From: Trichobilharzia szidati
Lineage: Eukaryota > Platyhelminthes > Trematoda > Strigeidida > Schistosomatidae
Direction: 5' to 3'
DNA: 64,000 nt
NCBI GenBank assembly: GCA_944472155.2
Contig: OX235271.1
Coordinates: forward strand, 26,172,977-26,236,976
Under the pieces are notes generated by a model. That model was not told where the DNA came from. It did not search any database and saw nothing but the letters and a program-made list of their open reading frames with translations. Below are positions 58,440 to 64,000 of the stretch, in pieces. How positions within the stretch are numbered: the first letter of the stretch is position 1; each line of letters starts with the position of its first letter. Position numbers and translations under genes: made by a program.

Positions 58440-59180
58440 CAAGAAACTTTAGTATTTCATTCCTAGACGTCCTTGTGACTAGAGAAGAGGACGGCACAAT
58501 ATGAAGAAACGCATATAGAAAACCTAAATCACCTGGTCAGTACACTCATTTTTCCGGCTTCGTACACTTGAAATTCAAACACAATCTATAATAAAGTGTT
58601 TGGTCCACAGAACAACAGCAATCTGTTTTGATGAATGACTTAATGAAGAGCTTATTATTTTCAAACACTTACTGGGTGAGAACAATTACCATAGAAATTC
58701 ATCGTCAAGATTATGAGTCTAAAGCCAAAGCAAGCCAAAGTACCAGTAGTTCTTAAAAAGACCTTGCTCTCACAACTTCAGTTCTTCGTGGATAACACCA
58801 GTAAAACAGTGGCAAAAACGCTCTAGAAATGAGGGAAAAATAATCGCTATCGCTGAAGTACACTGTCTTTCCGAAACCAAGCCTATTTTATGTTCCGGAG
58901 TTAAAGATAAACTACCTAATTTTGCCTCTTCTATGGGTATCTATCAGTTTGACCGCTCCGGTGGATCCATTTACATAGAGTGTAGAAATATATGTGTTTG
59001 TCATCCGATTTCTGAACATCATCCTGCACACTTGTTAAGCAGTGGGACAACCAAAGTTCATTCATGCTTCTATTCTTTCTCATCTCACCGATACAGAACA
59101 CGAGACTGGTGTGAACACGGCTTTCAAAGTTATCTAACGTATTCCATTATGGGTAAATTCTGTTTTGATAAAGTCTGACA
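58440..59180 (+). mobile_element. Penelope-like element (type C), decayed
   Basis: SFLDVLVTREEDGTI-like RT thumb (58470-58500), FSGFVHLKFKHNL near 58555, and PISEHHPAHLLSSGTTKVHS near 59010 align with PLE-C at 33645-33971. Frames are broken. Confidence 0.6.
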
Positions 59181-59204
59181 GTGTTATACAGTAATGCTTA
59201 CTGA

Positions 59205-60300
59205 TGATCACGTTTCGAGCACAATTTATTGCTCATAATCATATCAAGGTAATCACACGACTTCCTAAATTCATTTATATAATTCCATTGTTTTTCACTT
59301 GATTTGATTGGTAGTAATATTTTCCATATTTCGGGTATGAGTGATGAATCATTCCTATTGCATGTGTTGGGTGTAGATTCGATGAACAAGGATTCAGTAA
59401 TCAACGTCTCTCTCCACCTACCTAGATTACTTTTTAGAATTTTAACCCTCTCCCACCCTATTGTGTGGTTGTGTGTTAATGCATGCATTGCAATTGCTGA
59501 GCTTTTTCCTAAATTACTTATCTTCTCAGGGTCAACCATTCTTACCTTAGCTAAATTCTTATATTCTGACAATCTGACTACCCGTGACCTACTAGTTTGA
59601 CCTATGTAGTTGACCTCGCTCACAGTCATTGCAGGGTATTTTGAAAATTATATTATTTTGTCTAATTGGGTCCACTGGTCTTTTAGCCTACAGAGCTTGT
59701 CCTGCCTGAGTGAGTTTGCAGGTTTAAATGGCACCCTAATTCCTGCTTTATTTAGAATCCTACGTAGGGTCTCAGATGTCCCCTCTTTATGTGGTATAAC
59801 TGTAGATGACTTATATTCTCTCTTATTTATGTTATTATTACTAGTTTCACAATTCTTTTTATTTTTCTTTTGGCCTTTTTCAATCTTCCTAATGAATTTT
59901 AGAGGATAGTTATTTAACACCAACACCTCTTCTTTCTGTTTTATTTCATCATTTAGGTCTTTTTTGTGCAACTTAGTGCCATTGCTCGGTTTGTTAAACA
60001 CTTAACCAAGCCTGCCTTAACGGTTTAAGGATGAGATGAATTAAATTCTAAATATCTATTAGAATGCGTTGGTTTTCTATAAACACTAGTGTGCAGTTTG
60101 CCTTCTTCTATTCGTTTTATTTTACAATCTAACATCACAGCTAATTCTCCTTGTTCATTTTCCGATTCAAATGTGAATTTTATTCCCTCTACTAGTGAGT
60201 TTATGTGTGTGTCAAGAAGCTAGAGATATGTTCTGTTTTTAACAGTGTGAAAGTGTCATCCACATCTAACGTATACGGACCAATCTTAATTTCACCTCAA
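59205..60300 (-). mobile_element. Penelope-like element (type B)
   Basis: Minus frames 59648-60001 (NYPLKFIRKIEKGQKKNKKN, TLRRILNKAGIRVPFKPANS, RLKDQWTQLDKII) and 59198-59629 (VNYIGQTSRSRVVRLSEYKN, AIAMHALTHNHTIGWERVKI, LITESLFIESTPNTCN) give the connector and GIY-YIG domain with YIGQT intact. RT thumb relics lie at 60060-60290. A frame break separates the two. Sister of 17570-18775. Confidence 0.78.
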
Positions 60301-60304
60301 GAGT

Positions 60305-60960
60305 TCATCTAATACTATAGGGATGAATAAGGTTCTGATGATCAGTGCTGTTCATTTATTTTGAATAGACACGGAATTCGGTGGTCAACATATCGCCGGA
60401 GAATTTATCACTGACAGGCAGATAGACGGAAGATCCTGCCTGGAAAATCTGATATAATTTTGCATCATCATGTATTCCTTTAACTCATTATCTAGGTCCA
60501 TGGGATACATTTCGTGGAGAGTATTTCCCAGTTTATGATTATTCAACTATTAAGAAACAACATCAGTACAGTAAGATTTCTAAGAATAAACCACAGATTG
60601 TAAGCGGAATTTTTGAGAGTATTACTGCATAACTCCTACTTATATGAGTCTGTATGTGGGCATGGGTGTCTACTGAAGACTACAATAAGGACAAATAAGT
60701 TTTGTAATTCAAAGCCACTCACACGTGTAGTATAACAAAGTAATACATCAAAAATGCAAGTTGATTGATTGTTGAGTTTAAAATCACAAAGCGGTTTGTT
60801 AAATTTCATTCATTAATGTAACGTGCTTTATTGATTTATTGATTTGAATTGATGGCTTCAATTTATTCATGGTAAAGGCAGTCTTATGTAGTAAACAAAG
60901 AAGTTTAGCACAGTCTGACAGTAGATAAATCTTCATGGCAAGCAATATATACATATATAA
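60305..60960. other. Unassigned sequence
   Basis: Nothing recognised. Confidence 0.4.
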
Positions 60961-60964
60961 TGCT

Positions 60965-61335
60965 TCCGTACGGCTGAGAGGCTAGGCCTGCGCGTCATAG
61001 AAGACCTTTCCAACAAGCTGAAAACCTTCGTCAGCAGCTGTCTTCAGTCAAAACTGAATATCAGGTGTCTAGTATGGATTATGATGATAGAACTCAAGCA
61101 GTGAACTAGTCGAGCGCCTAAAGCTCAACAAATAAGCAGAAGAAAAAGAATAAAACTGTTAACTGACATCACGCGGCACATCCATGAGTGAGAGGAAAAT
61201 GGCATAGGATGAGTTGCACGGGTGACATGAAGAAGATCGTGTGAGGGGGAAATGAAAGCTTATGGGCAGTCGTGGAGCCAGCTGAAATGAACTCCGGAGA
61301 AATGGCGATGTCCTACTAGAAACCCAAGGCTATTA
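60965..61335 (+). mobile_element. RTE-B 3'-end fragment
   Basis: Decayed tail with ACATGAAGAAGATCGTGTGA, AGTCGTGGAGCCAGCTGAAA, ending near an (AT)n run at 61332. Confidence 0.6.
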
Positions 61336-61469
61336 TATATATATATACCCTCGGCTTCGAAATCTGGACAGCTAACTTAGAGAGCAGAGTTCGGACACTA
61401 TGAGGGAAACAATGACAGACACAACACACAAAGCAAGATAAGACAAATACAGTTTATTTCGTCTTCGTC

Positions 61470-63095
61470 TCTTACCAACTACTTAAAACTTTCGTAACCT
61501 AGCTCTTCTAAGTCGCATAACCCTTTTTTAATATTTTTTCCTTCACATTCCCAGTGGAACATAGGGCCTCAAGCTAGTAGCTTGAAGTTTCTGTAGCAGT
61601 GTTTAATTTTAACAGGATGGGGTTGCTAGCCTCATCCCCAACCTTTCCTCTTCACCAGCATTATTTCTGGCTTAGCGAGGTAAAGGAGTGCGTCGGCCGG
61701 GGATCGAACCCCGAACCATGTGCATGGTTGGCGAGTGTCCTAACCGCTATGCCACCGACGTACACTGCATAACCCTAGAGAGAATCAAAGATGTACTGGA
61801 TACAGAACTCTGCCAGACGGAACAAGCTGGATTCAGGAAAGGCAAATCAAGTCTTGATCAAATTGCAACTCTACGCATCGTCATCGAACAAAGCAAAGAA
61901 TGGTAATCACACCTCTACTTCAGATTCATCAACTTCGAAAATGACTTCGAAAGCGTTGACTCATAAGTGATTTGAGACCGCTACAATACTATGGCGTGCA
62001 GTGTACAAATCCTTATCAACCTCATTCAACAGCTGGCTATATGACAATGCCACGTGTCAGGTGATCCACATCAGAAAACTCAGAGAGGCATTTGAAGTGA
62101 ATACAATAGTAAGACAAGGCTGTCAGCCTATTATTAACGGTGATAATCATAAGTGTGGTGGACTGAATTATGCGTCAGACTGTGGGGAGCGAGGAGTCAG
62201 GAATACACTGAACCACCGATAAGAAGACTCTAGAAGATTTGGATTTCGCGTGTGGATGATATATGTCTAATGTCACACAAACTCGAATATTTACAAAGGA
62301 GAGTCAACAAACTGGCTGGAGAAACAGCCAAGGAAGACAGTACTGCAGGTGAACATAGAGAAGACGGAGGTGATGAAGATAACCAACCACCACCAACATA
62401 AAAATAACCAGCACCAATCAGTATCAACGGGAGAGAATTGGAAGATATCACTTCCTTCACTTATCTAGGAAGCATCGTTTCAACCGCAGGCAGTTGGAGC
62501 GGATGAAAATATCGAAGCCAGCCAGGATCGGAAAGGAAAGATACGCCTTCATCAACCTGAAATCAGTTTGGAAATCTTCTGCTTCAGTCAACATACGAAC
62601 AAGATTAGCATTTTCAACACCAATGTAAAGTTGTTTCTTCTATACGGGTCAGAAACTTGGCCAGCGTGTCACGAAAAGGATTTCCAACAGGCTACTGCAG
62701 ACTTTTACCAACAGCTGCCTTCTCTGGCTGCATACTGAAGATCAAATGGCCAGGAAGAATAAGCAACAAGAAACTATGGCAACAAGCCAGCCAAGAGCCA
62801 ACTGCTCAATAAATATGTGGAGGAAAATGGATATGGATTGAGCATTCGTTGAGGAGACTGTCAAATGACATCGCGCGCAACGCAGGCCAAGGCTCGAGTG
62901 GAATCCGAATGGGAAGCGACAAGTGGGTCGTCATAGGGTGACATGGAGGAGATCGTGTGTTGGGGAGGAGGAGATGAGGGATTATGGGCAATCGTGGACC
63001 CAGCTGAAAAGGACAGCAGAAAATAGAAGAAATTGTAGATGTGTTGTTGAAGCCCTATATTCCACTCTAAACGCGAGGGAAGAATAATAACGGGT
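61470..63095 (+). mobile_element. RTE-B LINE, RT to 3' end, interrupted by a SINE
   Basis: RT sequence before the SINE continues after it as TLERIKDVLDTELCQTEQAG, FRKGKSSLDQIATLRIVIEQ and SKEW. The area around the YADD motif is deleted near 62130-62220. Post-RT blocks (RRVNKLAGETAKEDS, ISINGRELEDITSFTYLGS) and the tail follow, to GAAGCCCTATATTCCACTCT and AATAATAA. Many stops. Confidence 0.8.
61524..61766 (-). mobile_element. tRNA-headed SINE with RTE-type tail, perfect 10-bp target duplication
   Basis: GCATAACCCT flanks it at 61514-61523 and 61767-61776. On the minus strand: head ACGTCGGTGGCATAGCGGTT, B box GGTTCGATCCC, body GAAGAGGAAAGGTTGGGG, tail GAGGCCCTATGTTCCACTGG. Confidence 0.9.
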
Positions 63096-63099
63096 TAAC

Positions 63100-63710
63100 C
63101 TAATTTTATAATTTATACACTACAAACATTATTCTGGCTAAGCTTCCCTCCACTTGTTATTTCTGAGAATCTTAAATTGTATTACATATATGGTTACTGA
63201 AATTTCATTGAACCTTAAAAACTTGACATTTCCATTCATCTATATACTATGAGCTTTCTTAATTATTGCTCGACATTTATTTCTCCGATGGGTTTGCTTG
63301 GGTCATAGTGAAAACGAGGTGACATAGTTCGTTGTTATGTTTACGTGGTGATATATATATATATATATACGCGATACTGAATTATAAACTGTAAACATTT
63401 TTATCAGTTATTGATTTGAATGGATTCGGAGCTCTTGGCGGTCTATAGCAGAAAATGTGACTTGTTAGTCATATCTAATGATTAGGTTTCAAAGCTAAAC
63501 ATATATATTTGCAATTTTATGATTTTATACTCGTATATATATATGGCCTACCATATCAGATACGCTTTGTTTACAGTCGTATGTTAGTCGCACTAGCTCA
63601 TACTTGGTTATTTAGAGGTATCCTATATCGTCGACGTGTTACTTCTATGAAATGAAGCACATTAATATTGTGATAAAACTATTAACTTTCAGTGTTATTC
63701 AGGTTGTAGG
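63100..63710. other. AT-rich sequence with (AT)n tracts
   Basis: (AT)n at about 63350-63369 and TATATATATA near 63535. No gene recognised. Confidence 0.45.
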
Positions 63711-63714
63711 ACCG

Positions 63715-63990
63715 ATTGTCCAACAAATATGATTGAAGGAAATGGAGACGGTTTGAACATACGCTGATTAGACCAGTGAGTGACATGACACTCTAGGACG
63801 TAGAGTAAAATGTGAGTAGGAAACAACTAGTTGGGCGTTAGTTCGAAGGTGATATGGAGGAGATAATTTGAGCAGGGAACCAAAGATTATGGACAGTTGT
63901 GAAACCAGATAAAGAGGACTTCAGAGAACAGGGTGAAATGGAGGTGTGCTAGTGGAGCAATATGTTCCACTTGAAACCGAAGGAAATAAT
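63715..63990 (+). mobile_element. RTE-B 3' end
   Basis: GTGATATGGAGGAGATAATT, GGACTTCAGAGAACAGGGTG and ATATGTTCCACTTGAAACCG with AATAATAATTGG give a decayed RTE-B terminus at the window edge. Confidence 0.6.
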
Positions 63991-64000
63991 AATTGGATGG

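Overview
The window looks like a repeat-rich, intron-rich platyhelminth genome, almost certainly a schistosome. The evidence is a fluke-like carnitine palmitoyltransferase spread over small exons in kilobase introns. Around it lie remnants resembling schistosome RTE (SR2-like) and CR1-like LINEs, several Penelope-like elements (PLEs) with GIY-YIG endonuclease remnants, tRNA-headed SINEs, and Sm-alpha-like repeats carrying hammerhead ribozyme relics. The assignment rests on remembered family features; no search was run. No bacterial operon, CRISPR array or functional tRNA/rRNA gene was found.

Positions 1-34206 (+ strand) hold the last eight coding exons of a mitochondrial carnitine O-palmitoyltransferase 2 (CPT2) gene. 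The exons are 1712-1862, 5183-5338, 10420-10659, 16444-16649, 20630-20834, 23480-23753, 27755-27957 and 34069-34206. Their phases join cleanly, giving about 523 residues and the stop codon. The N-terminal exons lie upstream of the window. The seven introns (2.6 to 6.1 kb) are largely transposon debris. They include two fold-back PLE insertions with target-site duplications (23784-24732 and 29407-31504), a 5'-complete but 3'-deleted RTE element with an open endonuclease frame (7875-9868), a CR1 copy split by an RTE copy (11790-13056), an RTE inverted repeat (14250-14583) and three solo LTRs.

Positions 34207-49330 are intergenic. They hold a CR1 copy split by a solo LTR, a PLE with RT and endonuclease parts (39190-40650), a second CR1 copy (41447-42505), the longest RTE-B reverse transcriptase relic (43020-44850) and an RTE-A copy interrupted by a SINE (45430-46610).

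Positions 49358-50453 (- strand) carry one long exon of an unrecognised protein rich in Ala, Asn, Ser and Thr, probably a disordered part of a regulatory protein. From 50454 to the end no convincing exon was seen. That part holds more RTE-B tails, Sm-alpha-like repeats, a 62-bp palindrome, PLE-B and PLE-C relics, and a SINE inserted into an RTE with a perfect 10-bp duplication.

The most interesting structure is not a protein gene. It is a set of retroelements that share modules. One tRNA-like SINE head is joined to either a CR1-type or an RTE-type 3' tail. Hammerhead ribozyme cores occur both in PLE terminal sequences and in the Sm-alpha-like repeats. Two PLE copies have the same architecture: a long inverted terminal duplication, a one-sided extension of about 30 bp, and a 12-14 bp target duplication.
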